Assembly: GCA_046349855.1 (NCBI GenBank)
Contig: JAXMBM010000005.1
Coordinates: 62,001-126,000, forward strand
Origin: CAIXSC01 sp046349855
GTDB taxonomy: Bacteria > Planctomycetota > Planctomycetia > Pirellulales > Pirellulaceae
Direction of reading: 5' to 3'
Length of the DNA: 64,000 bases
In this document: positions 1 to 7,883 of the stretch, piece by piece
How positions within the stretch are numbered: position 1 is the first letter of the stretch
Layout of the letters: each line of letters starts with the position of its first letter
Position numbers and translations under genes: made by a program
The notes under the pieces: generated by a model
The model's input: only the letters and a program-made list of their open reading frames with translations
Told to the model about the DNA's origin: nothing
Databases searched by the model: none

Positions 1-462
1 GGCAAGCCGGCCGTCGAGGTGGAGCAGGCGATCCTGGATTCGGGCGAACGGGTGACCAACGGCCTGCGGCGGTACATTCGACTGTTCAACGCGATTTCCA
101 CGGTCAGCCCGTTGTTAGGCCTGCTGGGCACCGTCTTCGGCATGATCGATTGCTTCCAGTCGATCTCGTCGGCCGATGCGATGGGGCGCCCCGAGATGCT
201 GGCGGGCGGCATCGGACAGGCTTTGTTGACCACCGCCGCAGGGCTGGCGGTCGCCATCCCGGCCTTGATTGCTTATTGGTTTTTCCTCAGCCGAGTCGAC
301 CAGCTGATTATGAACATTGACGCGTTGGGCCAGCGTGTCGTGGATGTGATTTCGGCGGAGGCCAAGGCTGACGCGGCGCGGAACCGGACGACCAAGCGTG
401 ACAAGGGTGGTGACAAAGGGGCCGACAAGACGACGGAGCGTGCCGCTGACAAGGCGGCCTGA
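1..462 (+). CDS. exbB: MotA/TolQ/ExbB proton channel family protein (5' end outside window)
   Basis: Inner-membrane subunit of an ExbB/ExbD (TolQ/TolR)-type motor that uses proton flow to energise envelope processes. The reading frame is open from base 1, so the start lies upstream; the GTG at 19 is probably internal. Visible are the family's conserved second and third membrane segments: a helix with SPLLGLLGTVFGMI (about residues 36-49 of the window fragment), and, after the GGIGQALLTTAAGLAVAIPA block, a further helix ending AYWFFLSRVD. The C-terminal tail is rich in Lys/Asp/Arg. exbD follows after 37 bases, so the two are an operon. The family is clear; the cargo (TonB-like or Tol-like) is not shown by the sequence. 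Confidence 0.93.
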   Translation, partial: GKPAVEVEQAILDSGERVTNGLRRYIRLFNAISTVSPLLGLLGTVFGMIDCFQSISSADAMGRPEMLAGGIGQALLTTAAGLAVAIPALIAYWFFLSRVDQLIMNIDALGQRVVDVISAEAKADAARNRTTKRDKGGDKGADKTTERAADKAA

Positions 463-499
463 GCGGGTTTCCCTCCCCCCGACCAAGGTCGAACTCCCC

Positions 500-955
500 A
501 TGCCCCTGAAAACGCAGCTCGACGAGCAGCCGACGCTCAATCTCACCCCGATGCTCGACATCGTGTTCAATCTCATCATCTTCTTCATGGTGGGAACCCG
601 GTTTGCGTCGGTCGAACAGCAGATCGACGTCCAGGTGCCCCAGGTGAGCGATGCGGGGAAGCAGCGCGCGGTCCCGGCAAAGCGGGTCGTGCAGGTGCGC
701 CGCGACGGCACCATCCTGCTCGACAACGAAAGTGTGACGCTCGATCGTCTGACCGAGCGTCTGCGGGAATCCCGGCATGCGGCCCGTGACCTGTCGGTCG
801 TCGTCCGCGGCGATGGCGAGGGGGCGTTCCAGCACGTGGCAGGGGTGCTCGCTGCCTGCCGGAAAGCCGGTGTGGTCGACCTGGGAATTTCGGTGCGCAT
901 CGGCTCAGCGACGTCGCGAACCGCGGCGGGACAGGAGCGAGGCGTAGCGCGATGA
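500..955 (+). CDS. exbD: ExbD/TolR biopolymer transport protein
   Basis: Partner of the preceding ExbB protein: a short cytoplasmic N terminus, one membrane helix carrying the proton-path aspartate (NLTPMLDIVFNLIIFFMV, about residues 13-30), and a periplasmic domain. About 151 residues from the ATG at 500, a normal length for the family. That start is preferred over the longer frame from 398 because the 34 extra residues would overlap exbB out of frame and are basic and low in hydrophobicity. The stop overlaps the ATG of the next gene (ATGA at 952), indicating translational coupling with the membrane protein downstream. Confidence 0.93.
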   Translation: MPLKTQLDEQPTLNLTPMLDIVFNLIIFFMVGTRFASVEQQIDVQVPQVSDAGKQRAVPAKRVVQVRRDGTILLDNESVTLDRLTERLRESRHAARDLSVVVRGDGEGAFQHVAGVLAACRKAGVVDLGISVRIGSATSRTAAGQERGVAR

Positions 956-1401
956 CCGGCGCGGCAGGCAGCATCTCATTGGCGAGCCACGCGATGCTCC
1001 TGGCGGGAGTCACCGAGAATATCGGTCATTACCTGCTCTGGGGTGGCCTGGGGCTGTTGTTGCTGGCACCCGCGATTCTCTCGCGAACCCGCTGGAGCGA
1101 ATTCGCGCCCGCTGTCGTCTGCGCGCTGTCCGTTTTCGCCCACGTGCTGCTGATGATCTATGCCTATGCCACGCGACTCCCTACTCGGGTCTCCTGCGCT
1201 CCCGGGGATGGCCAAGGTGGCGAGATCATCGTAGCCCTTCGGTTCAAGGTTCGACAACCTCGACGAGGCCGAGCCGACCGACACGGCCGACGACGCTGCC
1301 ACTTCCCGTCCCCTCGACCAGGCTCACGAACGCCGGTCGGACGCACCGGAAACGGCTGTGGAAATCCAGGGACTGCTCGACGCCGCGGATCCCCTGCTTA
1401 G
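952..1401 (+). pseudogene. N-terminal membrane part of a frameshifted squalene-cyclase-fold protein
   Basis: Starts inside the exbD stop codon (ATGA). The first ~75 residues contain two convincing hydrophobic helices (around HYLLWGGLGLLLLAPAIL and FAPAVVCALSVFAHVLLMI). After about base 1245 this frame turns into Arg/Gly-rich noise and stops at 1399. From about 1250 the frame shifted by +1 reads as plausible acidic coding sequence (FDNLDEAEPTDTADDAA...) followed by a Pro/Ala-rich linker to about 1740. The original frame then becomes coding again (PDEPHTVPLAYR) and runs to 2871. The natural product was therefore probably one protein from 952 to 2871: two membrane helices, a disordered linker, and an alpha/alpha toroid. 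At least two indels break it. Whether this is real decay or sequence error cannot be decided here. Confidence 0.7.
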
Positions 1402-1779
1402 AGACGCCGATGGCGGATCCCACCCGGCGCCGCCGTCCGAAGCTGCTCCGACCGCGCGCCGGTTCCATCGCCGCCGCCCATGCCCGCCTGCCGTGCCCCT
1501 TCCGCCGGCGGCGATACTGGTCGCCACGGCCCCTCCCATGCCCCCGCCTCCCCAGCCGGAAGCGACAGAGGCGACGTCGCCCGATGCGTTGCCGATCCCC
1601 AATGAAGCGGCGACCCAGATCCCGCCCGACCCGGCCGATGATGGCCGGGCCGACGACTCCGCGTCCTCCGCTGGCCCTTCGTGCCTCGTCGGCGGCCGCC
1701 TTCGCGGCCGTTCCCGGGATGAAAAGCCGGACGACGCCACGACCGACCTCGCCGCCCTGCCCCCGACGAACCGCACACC

Positions 1780-2871
1780 GTGCCGCTCGCCTACCGGAAA
1801 CCGCCAACCTGCACGCCGCCTCGAAATTGCTCTGCAACACGGCGCAATGCGGATACGGAGGAGGCCGTACGTCGCGCGCTCCATTGGCTCGCGGTGCAGC
1901 AATCGGCCGACGGCCGGTGGGTTGCCGCCGCGTTTGGCGCGGGGCGCGAATCGCGCGTGGCGGGTCAGGACCGCGGCGGCACGGGAGCCCATGCGGATAC
2001 GGGACTCACCGGACTGGCCCTGCTGGCCTTCCTTGGTGCCGGAGAAACTCACCTCGCCGGGACCCATCGCGAGCACGTGCAACATGGCCTCGAGTTTCTC
2101 TTGCGATCTCAGCGGCCGGACGGCGAATTGGCGGGATCGGCGGATCTGTTCGCCCGCATGTACTGCCACGGCATGGCCACGCTGGCACTCAGCGAGGCGC
2201 TGGCATTGACCGGTGACGAGCGCATCCGGCCGTTTCTGGAACGAGCCGTCAGCTACACCATCCGCGCCCAGGATCCTCAGACGGGCGGCTGGCGTTACCG
2301 CCCCGGGGACTCGGGCGACACCAGCCAGTTCGGCTGGCAGCTGATGGCGCTGAAGAGCGCCCAGCAATCCGGAATCCCGATTCCACCGCAGACCTGGCAG
2401 AACGCTCGGCGGTTCCTGCAGAGCGTCACCTCCGGCCAGCACCTGGGACTGGCCAGCTATCGCCCGGGCGAACGCCCGTCCCGCACGATGACCGCCGAAG
2501 CGGTCATCTGCCGGATCCTGCTCGGCGAACTGCGCGACTCCCAGGTTCGCGAAGCACTGGCGTTTGTCCTGCAGGAACTCCCCAGCAGCACGGCCGAAAA
2601 CCACTACTACTGGTACTACGGCACTTTGGCCCTGTTCCAGACCCAGGGAGATGGCTGGCCCGTGTGGAACGACGCTCTCCAGCGGCAACTGCTGGCCAAG
2701 CAGCGTCAGGATAGCGCCCAAGCCGGCAGCTGGGATCCCGATCCGGTCTGGGGAGCCCACGGCGGACGGGTATTCAGCACCGCCATGGGGGCTCTTTGCC
2801 TGGAAGTGTACTACCGCTATCTGCCGTTGTATCAGACGGCCCGCGCCGGCGAAGCCACGCTGCCGCGCTGA
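1780..2871 (+). CDS. Prenyltransferase/squalene-oxidase repeat domain (C-terminal part of the broken gene)
   Basis: From about base 1850 the frame gives an alpha/alpha-toroid protein of the squalene cyclase/prenyltransferase-like superfamily: ALHWLAVQQSADGRW, then EFLLRSQRPDG, YTIRAQDPQTGGWRY and LLAKQRQDSAQAGSWDPD are successive QW-like repeat units. No DxDD-type protonation motif of true squalene-hopene cyclases is evident, so enzymatic activity is doubtful; planctomycetes often carry such domains beside ExbB/ExbD pairs. The GTG at 1780 is an artificial start created by the upstream frameshift; the real start is probably 952. It sits last in the exbB-exbD operon, which points to an envelope or periplasmic role. 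Confidence 0.75.
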   Translation: MPLAYRKPPTCTPPRNCSATRRNADTEEAVRRALHWLAVQQSADGRWVAAAFGAGRESRVAGQDRGGTGAHADTGLTGLALLAFLGAGETHLAGTHREHVQHGLEFLLRSQRPDGELAGSADLFARMYCHGMATLALSEALALTGDERIRPFLERAVSYTIRAQDPQTGGWRYRPGDSGDTSQFGWQLMALKSAQQSGIPIPPQTWQNARRFLQSVTSGQHLGLASYRPGERPSRTMTAEAVICRILLGELRDSQVREALAFVLQELPSSTAENHYYWYYGTLALFQTQGDGWPVWNDALQRQLLAKQRQDSAQAGSWDPDPVWGAHGGRVFSTAMGALCLEVYYRYLPLYQTARAGEATLPR

Positions 2872-2883
2872 CCCGCAACCGCA

Positions 2884-3915
2884 TTAGCGCGGCGCCTCGA
2901 CCACTTCGAACGCCGAACCCTTGACCTTGCGCAGCTCTTCGTGCAGCAGGGGAATGCGTTCGTCGGGAGCACACGAGAGGGCCCAGTCGAGCCCATTGTC
3001 GGCGACCAGCATGCCATACTTCTTCAGGCCCTTGAGGATGGCCTGGACTTCCGGTCCGAAACCGGAAATATCGTAATCGGCACGCAGGCGCAGCCGTTCC
3101 CCCATCCGTGGCAAATGCGGGTCGGTCAGCCGGCTGGCGAAATGCGTTGCCGGCGCCACATAGGCACGGCGCGTGCGCCGCGCGGTGACGCGCATCGCAT
3201 GCTCGACCTCGCCTCGGCGCAATTCGTCATAGCGAATGATCGCGGGAAAGATCGGCAGACCGGCGGCATCGGCCGAGGTCCAGCCATCGGGACGCAGCCG
3301 ATTCGATTTCAGGTCGAACACCGAGGCCTGCACCGCCTCCCAGCCCCGCTCGGTGCGGCGCATCGAAAAGAACTCGTAGAGCTTCCCCTGCACGGGATCG
3401 ACCACAATCGCATGCCGATCTCCCCCCTGTCCGCGTACGTCCCGCTGGACGTCAGCCAGTGTCACTCCGGACCAGGCGGGATCGCGGCGATAGCTGGCTG
3501 GCCAGCCCTCGATCGGCAACCCCTCCGGAATGGGATAGGGCCCCGGATCCGATTCGCCCGGATACTCCGTCAGCCGCACGTCGATCCGCGGCTGGTCCGG
3601 CGGCACCAGGATGAACGCCATATCGGTGTTGTAGCGCAGAGGTTTGTCGCCGCCCATCGAGGCGACGATCGCGCGGGAATCCGGATGCACGGGCCAGCGG
3701 GAGATGTCCTGGTTCCACGGATTGTCGGCCGGAAACACCTGCAGCGCGCTGAGGATCCGATCGGCGGCCTCCGTGCCCAAACTCACAGGCTCGCGAATCT
3801 CGGGCAGCGGCGGCAGCGGCCGGCCGCTGGAATGTCGCTGGGCCAGCGCCGTCGACGAGACGAGCACACTCAGCAGCAGAGCTGCGCCCCTGGTCCAGGG
3901 AAAAGCACGACGCAT
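2884..3915 (-). CDS. Secreted conserved protein of unknown function
   Basis: About 343 residues. The ATG ending at 3915 is preferred because it gives a clean signal peptide (basic MRRAFPWTR, then hydrophobic ALLLSVLVSSTALAQ with an Ala-x-Ala-type cleavage site). The mature part begins Pro-rich (LPPLPEIREPVSLG) and contains NPWNQDISRWPVHP and DKPLRYNTDMAFILVPPDQP, followed by a globular domain with WTSADAAGLPIFPAIIRYDE and a conserved-looking end KYGMLVADNGLDWALSCAPDER. No metal site or catalytic motif stands out. Convergent with the preceding operon (12 bases between stops). I recognise it only as the kind of exported hypothetical common in this phylum. Confidence 0.75.
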   Translation of the reverse strand: MRRAFPWTRGAALLLSVLVSSTALAQRHSSGRPLPPLPEIREPVSLGTEAADRILSALQVFPADNPWNQDISRWPVHPDSRAIVASMGGDKPLRYNTDMAFILVPPDQPRIDVRLTEYPGESDPGPYPIPEGLPIEGWPASYRRDPAWSGVTLADVQRDVRGQGGDRHAIVVDPVQGKLYEFFSMRRTERGWEAVQASVFDLKSNRLRPDGWTSADAAGLPIFPAIIRYDELRRGEVEHAMRVTARRTRRAYVAPATHFASRLTDPHLPRMGERLRLRADYDISGFGPEVQAILKGLKKYGMLVADNGLDWALSCAPDERIPLLHEELRKVKGSAFEVVEAPR

Positions 3916-3984
3916 GAGAACTCCCTCAGTGGACGGCAATTTCCCCACGCTGGTCCGAGCGCAACGGATAGGCTCGGTGAACCG

Positions 3985-4662
3985 CTATTCGGGGCGACCT
4001 TCCAGCGACTGCTCGAGGAATTGAATCTGGTCGCGGACCCCTTCCAGGTCGGGATTGATTTCCACCGCCACGCGGAACGCGTCGAGCGCTTCGTAGGGAT
4101 CGTTCAGTTCCAGGTGAGCATGGGCCAGTCCGACCGCCGCGGCAAAATGCAGCGGGTTCCGTTCCAGCGTGCTGCGGCAATCCCGAACCGCCTCGGCGTA
4201 CTGTTGCAGATGATAGTAGGCGATGGCCCGCTGATTCCACGTTTCGGCAATCGACGGCGCGACCGTGATCAATTGAGTGGCCGCATCGACCGTCTCGTCG
4301 AATGCCTCGGCGATGTTCAGCCGCATGATGACCCGCAGCTGCTGCCGCTGCTCCTCCGAGCCATCGCGGCACCACAATTCCCGCAAGCCGGCCTCGGCCA
4401 GAATCCGCACGCCGCGATCCGCGTCATGCAGGCAACGGGCCATCACGGCATTCGCCCGGAAATCCCCCAGGAACCCCAGCGCCATGGTGGCCGCGCGACG
4501 CGACAGCCGCGGACCGGTCACCGCCAGTCGTTCGAGCGTGGCGACCGTGTACCGCTCCGAGACCGCCTGGACGAAGCCAGCGGTATGCTCGTTGTTCAGG
4601 TACCTTTGATAGAGGTTCACCAGGTGCGGTTGTCGTGCGGTAGAGGGAAGCACGGATATCAT
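3985..4662 (-). CDS. HEAT/TPR-repeat protein
   Basis: About 225 residues from the ATG ending at 4662 (MISVLPSTARQPHLVNLY). The longer frame to 4773 adds an Arg-rich stretch that does not look coding. The N-terminal half resembles HEAT-like helices (RRAATMALGFLGDFRANAVM, HDADRGVRILAEAGLREL). The C-terminal half is two or three tetratricopeptide repeats (AETWNQRAIAYYHLQQYAEA, AVGLAHAHLELNDPYEALDA). Such repeats mediate protein-protein contacts; no catalytic motif or signal peptide is visible. It lies 69 bases upstream of the secreted protein on the same strand and could be cotranscribed with it. Confidence 0.75.
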   Translation of the reverse strand: MISVLPSTARQPHLVNLYQRYLNNEHTAGFVQAVSERYTVATLERLAVTGPRLSRRAATMALGFLGDFRANAVMARCLHDADRGVRILAEAGLRELWCRDGSEEQRQQLRVIMRLNIAEAFDETVDAATQLITVAPSIAETWNQRAIAYYHLQQYAEAVRDCRSTLERNPLHFAAAVGLAHAHLELNDPYEALDAFRVAVEINPDLEGVRDQIQFLEQSLEGRPE

Positions 4663-4925
4663 CCTGTGGTTGCGCCGACAGCGTTGCGGGAGTCCAAAAG
4701 GGAGGGGAGAACTCCACGCACGCCACCGACAAGTGACTAGGCCGAGCATAATCCGGCGTGCGTGCAGGCTCAATGATTAAGTTGAGTCGCCCCAACCAAA
4801 ATCTGCCTTTTCGCCGAGCCCGGATTCCGTAAGAATGAAATCTCGAGCAATCTTTGCCCGGCTTGCGCCAAGTCGCTGATCCACGCGCCTTGTGCAATCG
4901 CTGGAGTCGATGGGAAAATACAACG

Positions 4926-6125
4926 ATGAGTCAAACTGGATCGGCGAGTTGCCGGCAAGGGCACTCCCCGCTGCATCGTCTCGATCGCTCGTCGCTCCTC
5001 ATTACGGCCGCACGCGGACGGTGGTTCGCGCTGCTCGTGGTACTGATACCGACCGCGTGTTTCGGCCAGGCGGAAACGGCCAAATCCTGGGTGGTGGACG
5101 CCGCGTTCCAGCAAGCCTGGGACGAAGCACTGGGCCTCACCTGGGAGGGCCTTCCGCTGCGCGCCGCCACCACCAAACTCGCGCGGCAGATGCGCGTCGC
5201 CATCTGGCTCGATCGGCGTCTCGATCCCGATCAACTCGTCACGTTATCCGTGAACAACGAACCGTTGAGTGCCGTGTGCCAGCGACTGGCGGCGCGCGTG
5301 AATGCTCGAGCATGTCGGGTGGGATCCGTCGTCTACCTTGGCCCGACCTTCACCGCAGAACGTCTGGCCACGGTGGCCGCAATGCGTCGGCAGGAATGCG
5401 AAGCGGCCCCCGCAGCACAGCGCCCGGCGTTCGTCCGACGACAATCGATGCGTTGGAACGAATTGGCCGAACCGCGTGCTCTGGTGAGCCTGCTGGCGCA
5501 AGAGGTGGGTTGCGAAGTCGTGGATCTCGACAAGCGTGTGCCGCACGATCTGTGGCCCGCGGCGGACTGGCCTCCGTTGGCCTGGTCAGATCGTCTGTCG
5601 CTGGTGTTGGCCGGCTTTGAGCTCACCTTCGTCTGTGACTCGACCGCCCGCACGATCACGCTGCTGCCCATCCCGGAAGAGGCGCAGTACGAAAAAGTCG
5701 TGTCGGTCAAAGGGCAGCCGGCCCAGGTCGCGGCGGAGATTCGCAGCAAGTTTCCGCAGGTCGACGTTCGCATCGCCGGCGCGCAGTTGGCACTCCGCGG
5801 CAGCTGGGAAGATCTGGAAGTGGTGGAGCGCATCGCACGCGGTCAGAAGGTGCAGCGCACCACCGTGGTGTCGGGCCCCAGCGAATTCACGCTGCGCGTG
5901 CAGGAGCAACCGGCCGGAGCCGTGCTGCGACACATCGCTCGCCAGCTGATGCTGAACCTGGAGATTGCTCCTGACGCCCAAGAGACGCTGGAACAGCGGG
6001 TGTCGTTTCAGGCCGAGCGTCTGCTGCTGCCAGATCTCCTGGCCACGGTGCTCAAAGGCACCGGCCTGCAATTCGAACTCCGCGACCAGCAGCTGCGCGT
6101 TTTCCGTGCGGCGGAGCGCCGCTGA
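4926..6125 (+). CDS. Exported protein with two STN (secretin/TonB short N-terminal)-like domains
   Basis: About 399 residues. The ATG at 4926 is chosen because a signal-anchor (RGRWFALLVVLIPTACFGQ) follows at a normal distance. Residues about 70-115 fit an STN-like fold: ATTKLARQMRVAIWLDRRL, then LVTLSVNNEPLSAVCQRLA and VGSVVYLGP. A second such unit sits at the C terminus (VLRHIARQLMLNLEIAP ... LLLPDLLATVLKGTGLQFEL). STN domains normally sit at the N terminus of secretins or TonB receptors; here no barrel or secretin core follows, so this is a stand-alone periplasmic protein. Function unknown; the domain call is by pattern only. Confidence 0.65.
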   Translation: MSQTGSASCRQGHSPLHRLDRSSLLITAARGRWFALLVVLIPTACFGQAETAKSWVVDAAFQQAWDEALGLTWEGLPLRAATTKLARQMRVAIWLDRRLDPDQLVTLSVNNEPLSAVCQRLAARVNARACRVGSVVYLGPTFTAERLATVAAMRRQECEAAPAAQRPAFVRRQSMRWNELAEPRALVSLLAQEVGCEVVDLDKRVPHDLWPAADWPPLAWSDRLSLVLAGFELTFVCDSTARTITLLPIPEEAQYEKVVSVKGQPAQVAAEIRSKFPQVDVRIAGAQLALRGSWEDLEVVERIARGQKVQRTTVVSGPSEFTLRVQEQPAGAVLRHIARQLMLNLEIAPDAQETLEQRVSFQAERLLLPDLLATVLKGTGLQFELRDQQLRVFRAAERR

Positions 6126-6159
6126 GTGCACGCGGCGGCATTCGCCGGGTCCTCGTGAC

Positions 6160-6477
6160 TTACGGTTCGGTCTCGGCGGCGAGCGCCTCGCCCAGGCGCG
6201 TATGGATTTCCTTTTCAAGGCGTCCACGGAACAGCATGGCGGCGAGCGGCAGCTGGCAATGCACATGCGCCGCGGCCTCCTCGACAATAATCCTGCCCTG
6301 AATCTTCAGCCCCACGGCGGTGAATCCGTAGTGGAGTTCGTGGCCGTGCCAGGTGCCTTCGAGATCCCGAACTTCGTCACCGAAGCCGGCTGCCAGTCGG
6401 GGCAGAACCTGTTCGAGGCGGGCGCGAGCGCCATCGCGCCCCAACTGATGCGGAACTTGTGTCGAAAACTGGGCCAT
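6160..6477 (-). CDS. Polyhydroxyalkanoic acid system family protein
   Basis: 105 residues starting MAQFSTQVPHQLGRDGARAR, which matches the small PHA_gran_rgn-type family: an N-terminal PHxLG motif, then a beta-rich domain (HELHYGFTAVGLKIQGRIIV) and a C-terminal helix (LEKEIHTRLGEAL). In proteobacteria relatives sit in PHA granule clusters, but the family is also widespread without PHA genes, and no PHA synthase is present nearby, so the granule role is not supported here. The start at 6477 is 5 bases from the stop of the MfnB homologue, so the two are probably one transcript with the membrane gene above. Confidence 0.8.
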   Translation of the reverse strand: MAQFSTQVPHQLGRDGARARLEQVLPRLAAGFGDEVRDLEGTWHGHELHYGFTAVGLKIQGRIIVEEAAAHVHCQLPLAAMLFRGRLEKEIHTRLGEALAAETEP

Positions 6478-6482
6478 GATTG

Positions 6483-7232
6483 TCAGCTCGTCAGTCGCCA
6501 GGAAGGATCGGACCAAACATCGTCGGTAGCAGGCGGGGCCGGCTGCAGGGCGGCAAGCCGCGCGACCCACTCGGCCACCCGCTGGCCCGCCAGCGTGCCG
6601 CGTCGATCGGGCCAGCAGACCGCCCCTCGGACCGCCACGTAATCGGGCTGCAGCGGCCGGAGCTCCTCGAGTTGTGCGAGTCGCAACGAGCCGGCCAGCA
6701 CGATGCCCAGCCCCTGCTGTCGCGCCTGTTCCATCAGCTCCCGGAGCCGGGCCGGGGGGAGATGATCGAAAAGGGTGCGTCCATCCTTGGTCGCCGTGTC
6801 GACCAGCAGCATGCGGCAGCCGGCGGCGGCAGCACAGGACACGACTTCGGCCGGCGACGGCGCCGCCACCAGGGGGTAGTCGGCGTACACGACGGCCACG
6901 CGCTCGACCTGCGGCGGCAATCTCTGCCAGGCCTGTCGCCAGATCTCGGTCCAATCGGGCCGGCACCCACAGCCGGCCAGCCCGATCTTGGCGAATTGGA
7001 TCGCGCCGGCTTCCGGGCCGAGTGGGACCGGGTCGGGGTCGAGCAATTCGCCGAGAGCCGCGCTCAGGGGAATCCCGGCCGGCAGCGCGCCGCGGATCGC
7101 TACCCAGTGGGCCGGATCAACGGCGCCGAGCGCTCCGCGAACCGGTTCCTTCAGGTCGATCAGATGAGCGCCGTGGGCCGCCGCCGTTCGCGCCTCGCCG
7201 ATGTCGCGCACACTGACCAGCAGCCGCGTCAT
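6483..7232 (-). CDS. mfnB: (5-formylfuran-3-yl)methyl phosphate synthase (MfnB family)
   Basis: 249 residues beginning MTRLLVSVRDIGEARTAAAH. Members of this TIM-barrel family condense two glyceraldehyde-3-phosphate molecules to 4-(hydroxymethyl)-2-furancarboxaldehyde phosphate, the first step to the furan of methanofuran. Two conserved lysine motifs of the family are visible: DLKEPVRGALGA near residue 27 and LVDTATKDGRTLFDHL near residue 150. In planctomycetes such genes are linked to tetrahydromethanopterin/methanofuran-dependent C1 transfer, though no other C1 gene is in this window. The ATG overlaps the stop of the upstream membrane-protein gene (ATGA at 7229-7232), so they are coupled. 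Confidence 0.87.
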   Translation of the reverse strand: MTRLLVSVRDIGEARTAAAHGAHLIDLKEPVRGALGAVDPAHWVAIRGALPAGIPLSAALGELLDPDPVPLGPEAGAIQFAKIGLAGCGCRPDWTEIWRQAWQRLPPQVERVAVVYADYPLVAAPSPAEVVSCAAAAGCRMLLVDTATKDGRTLFDHLPPARLRELMEQARQQGLGIVLAGSLRLAQLEELRPLQPDYVAVRGAVCWPDRRGTLAGQRVAEWVARLAALQPAPPATDDVWSDPSWRLTS

Positions 7233-7801
7233 GATGCGCACCCCTCGGACGAGCAGGGAGGCGTCCGGGCTCGCTCGACACGCTGCGCGGCAACCAGCCG
7301 AGCGTTGAGATCTTTGAGCAGTGCGGGGGTGATCGGTTCGCACCAGGTGCCGCGCAGCGTGATGTAGCCGTCGGCCCACTTCCCCAGGGATGGTCGGACG
7401 GGGCGCTGCTGCCAGGCACTGGCGGCCTCCGCCAGACGCACGATGACCGCTGCTGTCCGCACCGGACGGTCCGTCGGCCCGGGCAACAGGGCATCGCTCT
7501 GGCCGCCAAAAAAGCACTCGACCACGTCCAACGGAATCCGGGCAGGCGTCAGACCATCGAGATAGACCAGCAGCTCGCCATCGTCGCACGCAAGTCGCGG
7601 CAGGCGCGACCAGCGAATCAAGGTGACCAGCATGGCGGCAGCAACCGCTGGGGGGATCGCCGCGGCCAGCCGGAGGTACCAGGACTGTCCGCTGAGAACG
7701 GTCCAGAGCAGCACGGCGAGCCCTCCCGCCACGGCGAGCACCGGGAGCACCAGAAGGGGCCAGACGGCCCGTGGATTGGGGCGAAGCCAGCATTCAGCCA
7801 T
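7229..7801 (-). CDS. Membrane protein of unknown function upstream of mfnB
   Basis: 190 residues. Two adjacent hydrophobic helices at about 14-36 (VWPLLVLPVLAVAGGLAVLL) and 43-62 (LRLAAAIPPAVAAAMLVTLI), then a soluble C-terminal domain with LACDDGELLVYLDGLTPAR and LDVVECFFGGQ. The layout, a two-helix hairpin plus a beta-rich domain, resembles PH-like membrane proteins, but I cannot assign a family with certainty. Its stop overlaps the mfnB start, so expression is coupled. No regulatory motif is evident in the 82 bases between it and the divergent rnd gene. Confidence 0.72.
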   Translation of the reverse strand: MAECWLRPNPRAVWPLLVLPVLAVAGGLAVLLWTVLSGQSWYLRLAAAIPPAVAAAMLVTLIRWSRLPRLACDDGELLVYLDGLTPARIPLDVVECFFGGQSDALLPGPTDRPVRTAAVIVRLAEAASAWQQRPVRPSLGKWADGYITLRGTWCEPITPALLKDLNARLVAAQRVERARTPPCSSEGCAS

Positions 7802-7883
7802 GCCGACAGGCTAGCAGAAACGGCGTGGTGACAGTAGCGGCGGTCGGTGGAAAGTCGACCGCAGTTGGAGTAAGATTCGCCCC

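Noticed and set aside
1324..2760. 478-codon minus-strand ORF
   Set aside because: Antisense to the cyclase-fold gene; product is Arg/Gly-rich without domain pattern, while the plus strand has clear conserved repeats.
2941..4740. 599-codon plus-strand ORF
   Set aside because: Runs antisense across two minus-strand genes with signal peptide and TPR patterns; no ribosome binding site or domain.
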